Source of the DNA: Lentisphaerae bacterium WC36
Lineage (GTDB): Bacteria; Verrucomicrobiota; Lentisphaeria; Victivallales; SZUA-371
Assembly: GCA_020683205.1 (NCBI GenBank)
Contig: CP085689.1
Span: 1,054,001 to 1,118,000, forward strand
Reading direction: 5' to 3'
DNA: 64,000 nucleotides
The notes below the pieces were generated by a model. It did not search any database. It was not told the origin of the DNA and saw nothing but the letters and a program-made list of their open reading frames with translations. Below are positions 54,676 to 63,672 of the stretch, in pieces. Each line of letters begins with the position of its first letter. The stretch's first letter is position 1. Both the position numbers and the translations under genes were made by a program.

Positions 54676-55542
54676 GTGAAATTATCATCAAAGGAATTAC
54701 AAGTCTTAACACAAATTGCAATTAATGCTGCTACCTCAGCTGGCGAGGCGATAAATAGATATGATTGTAAAGACCTTGTTGTACAAAATAAGTATGGTAA
54801 AACAAGTTTGGCTTCACAGGTTGTTACTGAAGTTGATATTTTATCACAAAAGATTATTTTAGAAATTTTAAAGCCAACGTTAAAAGAGTATGATTTGGCT
54901 GTTTTAGCTGAAGAAAGTTCTGACGATAAACAACGTTTAGAAAACGATTTTTTTTGGTGTATTGACCCATTGGATGGTACTTTGCCATTCATTAATCAAA
55001 AGGCTGGTTATGCCGTATCAATAGCCCTGGTTTCAAGAGAAGGTGTTCCTTTCATTGGAGTGGTTTTTGACCCATTAACAAAGATTTTATACCATGCAAT
55101 TAAAGGGCAGGGAGTTTTTCGCAATAATGAATCGTGGTTTATTAATGCTGATTCTGAAGTTAAGCAATTAACAATTACCACAGATTACAGCTTAATAAAT
55201 AGCGATAATTTTAAATCGTTTTGTAAAAAGCTAGAAAAAATTGCCATTAAACTGGGGTATGATGAATTAAATATTTTAGATGCTGGTGGTGCCGTAATGA
55301 ATGCACTTTGGGTTTTAGAGCAATCCCCAGGATGTTACGTAAAATATCCAAAGCCAAAAGGTGGAAGTTTGTGGGATTATGCAGCGACCGCTGCAATTTA
55401 TCAAGAATTTGGCGCTGTGGCATGTGATATTTATGGCTCCCCACTTGAATTAAATCGTCCTGACTCTACATACATGAATCACAATGGAATAATTTTTGCC
55501 AATGATGATAAAATAGCTCAAGCAATAGTTGTTAAAAGATAG
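54676..55542 (+). CDS. Inositol monophosphatase-family phosphatase (IMPase/CysQ type)
   Basis: A 288-residue Mg-dependent, Li-sensitive-type phosphatase. Metal-binding motifs are EESSDDK, IDPLDGTLPF (DPLDGT) and late GSLWDYAATAAI (WDxAA); TEVDILSQ matches the early family segment. Families with this fold act on inositol phosphates, 3'-phosphoadenosine phosphate or sugar phosphates. The GTG at 54676 lies 5 bases after the kinase stop; a TTG at 54649 would overlap the kinase end. The tight pairing with a kinase suggests a phosphorylated small molecule in glycan or cofactor metabolism. Precise substrate is unknown. Confidence 0.88.
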   Translation: MKLSSKELQVLTQIAINAATSAGEAINRYDCKDLVVQNKYGKTSLASQVVTEVDILSQKIILEILKPTLKEYDLAVLAEESSDDKQRLENDFFWCIDPLDGTLPFINQKAGYAVSIALVSREGVPFIGVVFDPLTKILYHAIKGQGVFRNNESWFINADSEVKQLTITTDYSLINSDNFKSFCKKLEKIAIKLGYDELNILDAGGAVMNALWVLEQSPGCYVKYPKPKGGSLWDYAATAAIYQEFGAVACDIYGSPLELNRPDSTYMNHNGIIFANDDKIAQAIVVKR

Positions 55543-55842
55543 TTTTTTTGTAGACTTAACTATAAATTCATAAACAAAATTTGCTACAATTTTTAAAGCT
55601 TAATTAAAAAACATCATCAATCATTCGGTTAAATTTTGAATATATAATAAAATCAGATTTTTTATTAAAGTTTTGATGAAAATACATTATGGACTAGCTT
55701 TAACAGAGCCCAAATAACAAACCTATTATTGTAAAAAAGATGATTTATAGGATTAGACTAATGGATTTTTTTGTCATTAATATTTAATGTATAAATAAAT
55801 TTTTTTTTTAAATGCTTCAAATAAATTATTTATTATTTTTAT

Positions 55843-56073
55843 TTTGAATTAATGTAATTTACTTGATTTGTGGAGAGGTAAGTAGAAATTAGGGCAAAAA
55901 AAATGGCACTCCGGGAATGGCAGCTTTATTTTTTAATTAACCTCAAATTTTGTAATTTTTCAGTTCAAAATGTCTGATTTAGCTAAATTGATGCGAAAAA
56001 TAAAATTATCAAAAACGGTACTTTTGGGCACTTTGAAGTCTCAAAATGGTACCAAATGGATACGTTTTAAAAA
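55843..56073 (+). repeat. Dispersed intergenic element, copy 2 of 3
   Basis: It aligns with 12493-12723 from the proximal TTTGAATTA through the distal GGTACCAAATGG block, with a TGGA insertion and point changes. The distal part also matches 60727-60900. It keeps the ATTTAGCTAAAT palindrome and the GGTAC/GTACC pairing. Confidence 0.85.
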
Positions 56074-56260
56074 TTAATTTAATTAAACAAAAAACTATTT
56101 TCTGATAATTATTAGTTAAGTTAATGTCCTATAAGAATAATTTAAGTAAAATAATGTTCATATAACTGTAATTATCATATCTTTTTATAATTTTATAACT
56201 CATATATATTTTCAAAAAATAAGTAGCACTTTGTGATTTTTGTTGACTTATGTAAAAATA

Positions 56261-56298
56261 GTTAATATCTTGACAGTTAATATATTAACGGTTAATAT
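56261..56298 (+). promoter_or_regulatory. Autotransporter promoter overlapped by GTTAATAT operators
   Basis: -35 TTGACA (56270-56275), a 17-base spacer and -10 TAATAT (56293-56298) make a near-consensus promoter. GTTAATAT occurs at 56261, 56276 and 56291, exactly 15 bases apart. The spacer contains the perfect 14-base palindrome GTTAATATATTAAC (56276-56289). A repressor bound there would block RNA polymerase. Confidence 0.8.
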
Positions 56299-56352
56299 GT
56301 TAATTATTATTTCAGCCATAATTGTAAATAAACTAACTGTGAGGCTAACGCG

Positions 56353-59300
56353 ATGAAGAGGAAAAGTTTAAATCGTTATGAATTATTAGTTTTATTTTTT
56401 AAAAGCAGTTTTAAAAATTTATGTTCTTCAAGCTCATTTTGTTTGTGTTTCTTTATTTTAATATCCAATCTTGCCGCGACTGATTATGACCAAACTATTG
56501 ACACAAACTTAACGATTTCCTCAAGTCAATATAATTTGCTTGGTTCAAAAGTAAAAATTGCCGACGGAGTTTATATTTCTAACATCGTAGCAAATGGGAA
56601 AGGATTATATTTAGATTCAAGTAATACCCTTTTAGACAATTATGGCGTTATAGAAACTTCAGCCTATAATTCAAAGGCAATATATAATGAAGAAACTGCG
56701 ACGGTTACAAATTATGGTACGATTAAGGTAACTAATGGAAGTTCTACAGGGATAACTAACCTTAAAGGAACTGTAATAAATAGTAATAATGCTACATTAT
56801 CTATTTTGGGAGATAATTCATCTGCGATATATAATGTTGAAGGCACTGTGCAAAATGACGGAAAAATCAACGTTACTGTAACTAGTGATAAACTTAGTAA
56901 TAGCATTGATACAATTATTGTTAGAGATGTTATCAATACTGACTCTTCCGCTTCCAATCAATATGATGTTTCAGGAGTAAGTGATAATATTTATTCTGGG
57001 GCTAGAGGAGTGTTTCAACGAGAAACTGCTGGAGCTTTTATTAATAATGGCGAAATTAATGTCACTGGATTAACCTTTACTAGTGACGATAACAGTACTG
57101 CTGAAAATAGTAGAGATGTTGTTATCAAGGAGCTTATTGACACGGGTAATGAATACGGCACAATTATTTTGACTGGAATTGAAGTTGCAGGCGATAATCA
57201 GACACTTACCAATGCTGGACAAATAGATATCAATGCTTATGATGCAATAGGCATAAAAATTACTGGAGACAATAGCGGAGTCATCAACAATGGAACAATA
57301 AATGCTGATGAGGATAATAGTATTGGCATCCAAGGTGATGGCGCACAAAATAGTGGAACAATAAATATTAAGCTTAAAGATACTGTCGGTATTCAAGGTA
57401 ATGGAGCACAAAATGCAGGAACTATTAACGTTACTGCGCAGATTTTGACCCCAAGCGATGTTATTGCAATTGGAGTTATAGGAGATAACTTTATTAATTT
57501 AACTGGCGGAGAGATTAATCTTAATGGTCATTATGGGGTTGGTATTCAAGGTGACAACGCTACTTTAGAAACAGGTTCAACTATTGAGCTCTCGCTTCAT
57601 GGTAATAATAATATTGGCATTTATGGTAATGGAACACAAAATTATGGAACAATGCGTATTGCTGGAACTGAATCAATCGGTATTCAAGGTGATGACGCTG
57701 TTTTAGGAACAGAATCAATTTTTTATATACATGGGACTAGTTCTATTGGCGTTAAAGGTAATGGGGCACAAAATAGTGGAACAATAAAGATTTATGGAAC
57801 TGAAGCGATCGGCATTCAAGGCGACGACGCTGTTTTAGAAACTGAATCAATTATTGGTGTATATAAAGCTAATGCTACTGGTGTTCAAGGAGATGGAGTA
57901 CAAAATAATGGACTAATAGATATTGGTGGAACTGAAGTGGTCGGTATTCAAGGCGATGGTGCGCAAAATAATGGAATAATAGATATTGGTGGAACTGAAT
58001 CGGTCGGCATTCAAGGAGATGGAGCTCAAAATAGTGGAACAATAAATGTTGATGAAATTGAAGCAGCAGGTATTCAAGGTGACGACGCACGAAATAATGG
58101 AACTATTAATATTTTTGGCGACAATAGTATTGGATTTAGTGGAGGAAGCATTCAAAATGATGAAACTATTAATATTACTGGAATTAGTGGTATCGGAATT
58201 TCCACAACCAATGGAACAATCGTAAATAACAAGTTAATTAGCATTAGTGCTGATTCAGTTAGAGGTATTTGGAGTGAAAACTCTAATCTCGTTAACAGTT
58301 CAATGGGAACAATTAATGCAGTTGGCGACAATGTGATAGCGGTTGACTTAAACAAAAATGATTCTTTAGATAACTATGGCTCAATAAAAGTTATCAATGA
58401 AAACAACAATATTGCAAATGACACTTATGCAGTAAAAGTTAATGATAATAGCACCTTGTTAAATTACGGTGAAATTTCTAATTATAATAACAACGAGGCA
58501 TTAGGTGATTATAAAACCTATGCAGTTCACGCAAATGAAAATTCAACAGTAATAAATAAGCTGGGCGGAACAATTACTGCTTTTGGAAGAAATTCACGCG
58601 GTATTTATGCAAAGAACAACAGCACCATCGAAAACTGTGGCACAATCACTGCAACTGGTTGCGATTCTTATGGAATTTTTGCCGATGAATCAACAACAAT
58701 TAATAACTATGGAACAATTACCGCCAACTGCGTAAATTCAGAAGGCGTTCGTCTTGAAGACAAAAGTACACTAAATAATTATGGAACTATTGTAGCTGAA
58801 CACAGCGGTCTTGCTGTAGAATTACACAATAAAGAATCAATTGTTAACTTACATGATGGTTCAAATTTGGTTGGTGATATTATTTATGATTCTGCAATAA
58901 ACACTATGTCAGCGGATAATAATTTAGGAGTTAAGGTCAATATTTTAGACGGAGCAATTATGCATGGAATGCCTAAAAGCATTAACGAAATCAATGTTTC
59001 TGAAGGTGGAATTTGGGATGTTAGAGAATATATTCCAGCTAATTTGTCAAGGGCACAAAGTTCAAGATTAATGTTAAGTAGCACTTCATTACCAACTCCT
59101 GATGTCAATAGTGTAAATTTAAATGGTGGAGTTATGAGTATGGCAAATCCTTTAGTCACCAATAATTTCACAATGACTTCTGGTAATTTATATGTAAATA
59201 ATGATAACCCATTAACAGTAAATAATTCCTTAACCATTTCTGGAGGAACAGTTTTTGCTTCAATAACAAATCAAAATACTGGGGTAATAATAACCAATAA

Positions 59301-60528
59301 TGGAGGGTCATTAAGTAATTTAACTTTACGTCCGACTCTAGGTAAAGCTGTTAATGCTAAAAAGAAAATAGCAGCTATTATTATTAACCCAACTACCGAT
59401 TCTTTAGTATTAAGTAACGTTAAAGTTGTTACCGAAAATCCAGCATATTCATTAACCTTAGGAGAAGACGGTTTTTTAACGGTTTCGACGGCACCAGATT
59501 ACGTTCCAAATAATGTATTAGGTCAAACAATGTTAATGCAAAAAGGCTTCGTTGACCATATCCAATATAATTTGCATTACTACATGGTTAATAATATTGA
59601 AAGCATGACCAGCGGTAAATATGCTTTAATCGATAACCCGCAACGTGATAAAACAGGCTTAGCCTTTTGGAGTCAAGGACTTAATTATTATACAAATCGT
59701 GGTTCAAATGGAGGCATTGCTGGTTATAATACCGCTACTACTGGGGTTTTAGCTGGGATGGATCAACAGATTAATAATGGTTTAATTGGTATTTATGGAG
59801 GCTGGGGATATAATAATGCACGTTTTAAAGGACATAATTATAACCGTGATGCACTGAATCAAGATTTAATTCAATTTGGTTTATACGGTTATTATGATTT
59901 CCAACCAGTATTTGTAACAATGACAACGAATTTTAACTATGGTTTTAATACATATACCTCATACACAGGTCTACAAAATGAGCAACGTGTTTCGTCAGAT
60001 TTTGACTCTTTAGGCGTTGGTGGGAATTTAATGATGGCGTACCGTCAACAGTTCACATATATAGATATTATTCCAGAAATTGGGATTAATTATCAATGGA
60101 TGCAGGGTCAAGAGTTAAAGTTGGATGCAGGCGATGATATTTTTGATTTACGTTATAAAACAACCAATAAAAACTTTATAGATGGAATTTTTGGCTTACG
60201 TTTAGCAAAAAGTTATCAGCTCGGCAATGATTGGGTTATTTCACCAAATATTGCAGCTCATTGGGTACAAGCATTTAATAAAAATAATATCGGGACCTCA
60301 TACGATTTAGGAGATAATAGCGGAACAACATATGATAGAAGTGCCGCTTGGTACGTTCGAAGTGAAATTGGTGCTCGTGTTACATGGCGAAAAAATTTAA
60401 GTTTTAATATCGCCTACCGAGGAGATTATAATTCAACATATAATAGCAATGGATTCTTTGCAAACCTAAATTATACAGCAAAAGACCCAATGGCTATATT
60501 TAACAAAATCAGTGAATTCTTTGAATAA
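56353..60528 (+). CDS. Type Va autotransporter with repeat-rich passenger
   Basis: A 1391-residue surface protein. GAGG lies 8 bases before the ATG. The N-terminus is a long signal peptide (hydrophobic core SSFCLCFFILISNLA). The passenger (about 45-1050) is Asn/Gly/Thr-rich with NYGTI, NNGTI and NSGTI strands, a beta-helix pattern. Residues about 325-600 hold near-identical tandem units such as GIQGDGAQNNGTI. A linker (APDYVPNNVLG) leads to the C-terminal outer-membrane barrel (about 1095-1391, with GLAFWSQGLNYY, GVLAGMDQQINNGLIGIYGG and late ARVTWRKNLSFNIAYRGDYN). It ends in KISEFFE, not the usual terminal aromatic residue, so a short tail follows the last barrel strand. It probably acts as an adhesin. 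Dispersed-element copies lie on both sides of the gene. Confidence 0.9.
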   Translation: MKRKSLNRYELLVLFFKSSFKNLCSSSSFCLCFFILISNLAATDYDQTIDTNLTISSSQYNLLGSKVKIADGVYISNIVANGKGLYLDSSNTLLDNYGVIETSAYNSKAIYNEETATVTNYGTIKVTNGSSTGITNLKGTVINSNNATLSILGDNSSAIYNVEGTVQNDGKINVTVTSDKLSNSIDTIIVRDVINTDSSASNQYDVSGVSDNIYSGARGVFQRETAGAFINNGEINVTGLTFTSDDNSTAENSRDVVIKELIDTGNEYGTIILTGIEVAGDNQTLTNAGQIDINAYDAIGIKITGDNSGVINNGTINADEDNSIGIQGDGAQNSGTINIKLKDTVGIQGNGAQNAGTINVTAQILTPSDVIAIGVIGDNFINLTGGEINLNGHYGVGIQGDNATLETGSTIELSLHGNNNIGIYGNGTQNYGTMRIAGTESIGIQGDDAVLGTESIFYIHGTSSIGVKGNGAQNSGTIKIYGTEAIGIQGDDAVLETESIIGVYKANATGVQGDGVQNNGLIDIGGTEVVGIQGDGAQNNGIIDIGGTESVGIQGDGAQNSGTINVDEIEAAGIQGDDARNNGTINIFGDNSIGFSGGSIQNDETINITGISGIGISTTNGTIVNNKLISISADSVRGIWSENSNLVNSSMGTINAVGDNVIAVDLNKNDSLDNYGSIKVINENNNIANDTYAVKVNDNSTLLNYGEISNYNNNEALGDYKTYAVHANENSTVINKLGGTITAFGRNSRGIYAKNNSTIENCGTITATGCDSYGIFADESTTINNYGTITANCVNSEGVRLEDKSTLNNYGTIVAEHSGLAVELHNKESIVNLHDGSNLVGDIIYDSAINTMSADNNLGVKVNILDGAIMHGMPKSINEINVSEGGIWDVREYIPANLSRAQSSRLMLSSTSLPTPDVNSVNLNGGVMSMANPLVTNNFTMTSGNLYVNNDNPLTVNNSLTISGGTVFASITNQNTGVIITNNGGSLSNLTLRPTLGKAVNAKKKIAAIIINPTTDSLVLSNVKVVTENPAYSLTLGEDGFLTVSTAPDYVPNNVLGQTMLMQKGFVDHIQYNLHYYMVNNIESMTSGKYALIDNPQRDKTGLAFWSQGLNYYTNRGSNGGIAGYNTATTGVLAGMDQQINNGLIGIYGGWGYNNARFKGHNYNRDALNQDLIQFGLYGYYDFQPVFVTMTTNFNYGFNTYTSYTGLQNEQRVSSDFDSLGVGGNLMMAYRQQFTYIDIIPEIGINYQWMQGQELKLDAGDDIFDLRYKTTNKNFIDGIFGLRLAKSYQLGNDWVISPNIAAHWVQAFNKNNIGTSYDLGDNSGTTYDRSAAWYVRSEIGARVTWRKNLSFNIAYRGDYNSTYNSNGFFANLNYTAKDPMAIFNKISEFFE
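57320..58110 (+). repeat. Coding tandem repeats in the autotransporter passenger
   Basis: Units of about 22-24 codons beginning with GGTATTCAAGGTGATG-like sequence recur (for example near 57329, 57545, 57683, 57947, 58004). Two are nearly identical (57900-57990 region). Such repeats can expand or contract by slippage or recombination. Confidence 0.75.
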
Positions 60529-60548
60529 AAAATTCTTATAATTAATCG

Positions 60549-60580
60549 AAAAAGAAAGCTTGTTAAAAGCTTTCTTTTTT
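60549..60580 (+). terminator. Strong terminator after the autotransporter
   Basis: AAAAAGAAAGCTT (60549-60561) pairs with AAGCTTTCTTTTT (60567-60579): 13 bp, 5-base loop, T run. It is 20 bases past the stop. Confidence 0.9.
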
Positions 60581-60726
60581 TATAATTAACATAAAATCAC
60601 TTAGTTTGTAAATAGTCTTATTTTTTTGTTTATTATTTTAAATATTAATTCAAAATACCTGATTTGGCTCGATTTGATGATATTTCGATTCACAGAAGAT
60701 TTCTTTTTATAATTTTGAGAATAAAA

Positions 60727-60900
60727 ATGGCACTCCGGGAATGGCAGCATTATTTCTTGATTAACCTCAAAATCTGTAATTTTTCAGTTCAAAATGTCTA
60801 ATTCAGCTAAATTAATGTGAAAAATATAATCATCAAAAAACGGTACTTTTTGGCACTGAAAAGCTCTTTTATGGTACCAAATGGTTACGATTTTTAAACG
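60727..60900 (+). repeat. Dispersed intergenic element, copy 3 of 3
   Basis: It matches the distal 170 bases of copies 1 and 2 from ATGGCACTCC onwards. It is the most diverged copy and lacks the proximal 60 bases. Its left boundary against the other copies is abrupt at that ATGG. Confidence 0.85.
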
Positions 60901-60972
60901 CAAAAAAAACATTGAAAAACCACTGTTTTTTAATAATTATCAATAAACCAATTTACCACCATACCATAATTA

Positions 60973-61974
60973 TTACAAGCAGTTTAAAGATTCTTTTATT
61001 ATTAACCCGTGTTCTGTTAATTTATATTTTTGATAACGACTTCGTGGTTTTTCGGGTATTGTCATTGCTACTAAGTTTTGCTCTATGGCGACTTTTAAAT
61101 AAACCTCACGAAATGACTTCCGATCTTTTAAATCAAATTTTTCTAATAATTCATTAATTGAACATTCACCGTCTAGAGCCAAAAGCAGTTTTTTAACATG
61201 AGGGGTGACATAAGGGTTGACTTGAGGGGTTGTAATAATTTCAATAACACAATCAAGCATAAATTCAATAAAAGGCGTGCAATATCCTTGAGATGTACTT
61301 GCATTTAAAGCCTCGTAATATTCTTGCTGCTGAGCGTGCACAATACTCTCGATTGGCACATTAACAAACAGTTTATTATAATCAGCTAAAATCAGACTCT
61401 GCCATAAACGCCCCATTCGACCATTGCCATCACTAAACGGATGAATAAACTCAAACTCATAATGAAAAACACAGCTTGCAATCAATGGATGCGTATCGGT
61501 TGTTTTTAGCCAATCAAATAAATTATGCATTAAATTTGGCACCATTTCAGCTCCAGGAGCAACATGGATAATCGTTTCTTTGCCCATAATGCCTGCACCT
61601 TTTTTGCGATATATGCCAGCATCATCAATTAATGCTTTCATCAAAATTCCATGGGCTTTTAAAAGATCATTCTCTTTAAAGGCATTCCATGATGAAAATT
61701 TATCATAAACTTCAATCGCATTACGAACTTCTTGCACCTCTTTCAATGGAGCAATAACCACTTTACCATCTAGAATTGCACTAATTTGTTCTTCATTGAG
61801 TGTATTTCCCTCAATGGCTAAAGAACCATGCACCGTCTTAATTTTATTAATTCGACGCAGCTTTAATTCCTTATTCGCTTCTATAACAGAAATGCGTCCC
61901 AAAGCTTCACTGATTGTAGCAACTTGTGAAACTATTTTCGAACTAATTGTAAATGGAGGATTATAATCTGACAT
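60973..61974 (-). CDS. fic: Fic-domain AMP transferase with built-in inhibitory helix
   Basis: A 333-residue Fic protein that probably AMPylates target hydroxyl groups. The Fic motif HPFSDGNGRMGR (178-189) is intact, including the catalytic His. An N-terminal inhibitory motif SLAIEGN (51-57) matches the (S/T)xxxE(G/N) helix, whose Glu blocks productive ATP binding (class II arrangement). The C-terminal part (about 265-333, SINELLEKFDLKDRKSFREV) looks like a winged helix. This architecture resembles stand-alone regulators such as SoFic. It is next to a truncated integrase and phage remnants, and 73 bases from dispersed-element copy 3, suggesting accessory DNA. Confidence 0.93.
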   Translation of the reverse strand: MSDYNPPFTISSKIVSQVATISEALGRISVIEANKELKLRRINKIKTVHGSLAIEGNTLNEEQISAILDGKVVIAPLKEVQEVRNAIEVYDKFSSWNAFKENDLLKAHGILMKALIDDAGIYRKKGAGIMGKETIIHVAPGAEMVPNLMHNLFDWLKTTDTHPLIASCVFHYEFEFIHPFSDGNGRMGRLWQSLILADYNKLFVNVPIESIVHAQQQEYYEALNASTSQGYCTPFIEFMLDCVIEIITTPQVNPYVTPHVKKLLLALDGECSINELLEKFDLKDRKSFREVYLKVAIEQNLVAMTIPEKPRSRYQKYKLTEHGLIIKESLNCL

Positions 61975-62084
61975 ATTTTAAACGTTATTAAATTTTATAT
62001 TTATTCTAGTAAAATTAATATAATCCAATAAAAACTGAATGCAATATATTGAATTAAGTTAGCAAGTACAAAAATAAAAAGTCA

Positions 62085-62903
62085 ATGCTATCGCCACGCT
62101 CAATCAACGGCTATATGGTGAAGCTAAACGAAGTTTTCAATTTGTTAGTTGACGATATTAATTTAACACAAAGTCCATTCTCAAGAATTAAAAAGCTAGA
62201 GCAAAGTCAAGAAAAACGTGAAGCATTTTCTCCAGACGAATTAGCCCTAATATTTGAAAAAGCAAATGACTTTATCCGAGGTTTGTTTACTATAGGTTTA
62301 TACACTGGATTGCGCGAAGCTGACATATGCCTATTGAAGTGGAATGAAGTAAACCTAGCGGAGAGACTAATTACTCGTACGACTCGTAAAACGCAAAAAG
62401 AGGTTATGATACCAATTATGCCTCCATTAGCAATTTTTTTGCAAGAACAAGCATCTAAAGACGAATCTGAGTACGTCCTTCCAGAACATGCTGAAATGTA
62501 CGAAAAAAACGTCTCTGGGATTTCGCATAGAGTTAAAAAATTCCTCGAAGGCATCAATATCATTACAAGCAAAGTTCCCAAAGGACGTACACGAGCAGTA
62601 AGTGTAAAAGATGTGCATAGCCTGCGCCATTCATTCTGTTATTATGCTGGAATGCATAATGTGCCTTTGGCAGTTGTGCAAGCAGTAGTTGGTCATATGT
62701 CTCCAGAAATGACAAAACATTATTCAATGCACGCTAATCAACAAGATATTAAGAATGCGTTCAGGGATATGAATGTCGACTTCAGCAATAACCAAACAAA
62801 AGAAGACAAAATATTACAAGAAAAACGCACTCAACTAAAACAATTTATAGATACATTGCCTTTAGATAAAGTTGAGTATCTACTGAAAAAAATAAATGAC
62901 TAG
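62085..62903 (+). CDS. Tyrosine recombinase (integrase), N-terminally truncated
   Basis: A 272-residue phage-type integrase with a complete catalytic domain: R77 (TGLREAD), K105 (TRKTQKEV), H178 and R181 (HSLRHSF), H204 (VVGHMS) and Y213 (KHYSMH). Before it only the last part of the core-binding domain is left (SINGYMVKLNEVFNLLVDD). The frame upstream of this ATG goes just nine codons before TAA at 62055-62057, and no ribosome site is visible. Full-length relatives have roughly 80-100 more N-terminal residues for arm and core DNA binding. The gene is thus probably a decayed or recombined integrase. It ends on GACTAGTC, shared with the broken portal fragment on the other strand. Confidence 0.85.
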   Translation: MLSPRSINGYMVKLNEVFNLLVDDINLTQSPFSRIKKLEQSQEKREAFSPDELALIFEKANDFIRGLFTIGLYTGLREADICLLKWNEVNLAERLITRTTRKTQKEVMIPIMPPLAIFLQEQASKDESEYVLPEHAEMYEKNVSGISHRVKKFLEGINIITSKVPKGRTRAVSVKDVHSLRHSFCYYAGMHNVPLAVVQAVVGHMSPEMTKHYSMHANQQDIKNAFRDMNVDFSNNQTKEDKILQEKRTQLKQFIDTLPLDKVEYLLKKIND

Positions 62904-62995
62904 TCGTTTTCGAGTCGGCTGTGTCGAGCGGCTTTGAAACTGCTAACTTTTGGTGCAATATATGAAGCCACTTTATAGCGAAGTTTTCTAAACAT
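62900..62995 (-). pseudogene. 5' fragment of lambda-type phage portal gene
   Basis: ATG at 62995 opens a 31-residue frame (MFRKLRYKVASYIAPKVSSF, then KAARHSRLEND) ending at TAG that coincides with the integrase stop. The text matches the start of lambda-family portal proteins, where AARxSRL and then a Trp are typical. The rest of the portal is missing, cut exactly where the integrase gene ends. It overlaps the end of the upstream phage pseudogene, as gene pairs in phage head clusters do. Confidence 0.6.
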
Positions 62996-63558
62996 TGGTG
63001 AATCTCGCTACTTTGTAATCATAAACCTTTCCGCCATTTCTAATAGTTTCAGCTTCTTTTTCAGCACGCACAACATCAGTGTAACGTATTTTCAGGCTAT
63101 AAAGTTAACTTTTACTGGCAAATTTTAATTTTCTGCTCGCTCCATATTGCGAATGGTATTTCATTTCCTCGGCTTTGTCAGTGATGCAATCTTCAATTCA
63201 AGCATTTCATTAATCGCTTGTAACATTTTTTCAGCATGAGAAAGACCATCATAGGTAGCATCAAAATTATTTAAATCAGCAACAATACTAATTTTACCGT
63301 CACCAATAAAGGTGCGTAATTTCGACTTTTTGTCAGTAACAAAAATTTGAGCTATTGCAACACCTTTAGTCGCTGGGTGTTAACAACAAATTTAAAACTC
63401 TCGTCGCTAATTTCTTGCGCAATAATTCTAATCGGGGCAATATCAGCAATTTTCAATACCATTTCAGCATTGAAATCACTGCAACTATACTCATCAATTA
63501 ACATATTATGCTCAAAATCACAACCCGCCACCAATGACAAAGGAAATAATCTAACCAT
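62988..63558 (-). pseudogene. Frameshifted phage head-tail (gpW-like) gene
   Basis: The minus strand reads MVRLFPLSLVAGCDFEHN through FKFVVNT, shifts frame near 63365, and continues TKGVAIAQIFVTDKKS to HAEKMLQAINEMLE. It shifts again near 63190 to ITDKAEEMKYHSQYGASRK and LKFASKS, meets TAA, and resumes LYSLKIRYTDVVRAEKEAET to VARFTNV with a stop at 62988. The second half matches phage proteins encoded just before the portal gene (AxxAIxAxLE, then a slxFxS/xLxxLRxxY-like segment, then GG-VxxxRF). The portal fragment follows with overlap. At least three frame disruptions mark it as dead prophage sequence. Confidence 0.6.
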
Positions 63559-63603
63559 AAAAAAATTCTACTATTTTAATAATGGAAAAAAGGTTAATAC
63601 TAA

Positions 63604-63632
63604 TTGAAATGCCAAATAAAAAACAGTATATT
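63604..63632 (+). promoter_or_regulatory. Candidate promoter of the last gene
   Basis: TTGAAA (63604-63609), a 17-base spacer, then TATATT (63627-63632), about 40 bases before the ATG at 63673. Confidence 0.4.
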
Positions 63633-63672
63633 ATAAAGTTTAGAAAATGCAAATAAAGGAGCTTTGAAATTA

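Larger units (their letters stand above)
55543..56352. other. Intergenic region before the autotransporter
   Basis: 810 AT-rich bases. It contains copy 2 of the dispersed element (55843-56073) and the autotransporter promoter/operator (56261-56298). The first 300 bases show no gene, RNA or clear terminator. Confidence 0.6.
60529..60972. other. Intergenic region after the autotransporter
   Basis: 444 bases. It holds the autotransporter terminator (60549-60579) and copy 3 of the dispersed element (60727-60900). The rest is AT-rich with no gene. Confidence 0.6.

Noticed and set aside
57320-58110. Regularly spaced repeats that could look like a CRISPR array
   Set aside because: They are in frame inside the autotransporter, vary between units, have no unique spacers and no cas genes nearby.
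57070-58355. Minus-strand frames opposite the autotransporter
   Set aside because: Open only because of the repeat composition of the coding strand; the translations are low complexity.
63347-63607. Plus-strand 86-codon frame near the end
   Set aside because: The minus strand here reads as a frameshifted phage gene, and the plus frame has no ribosome site or recognisable content.
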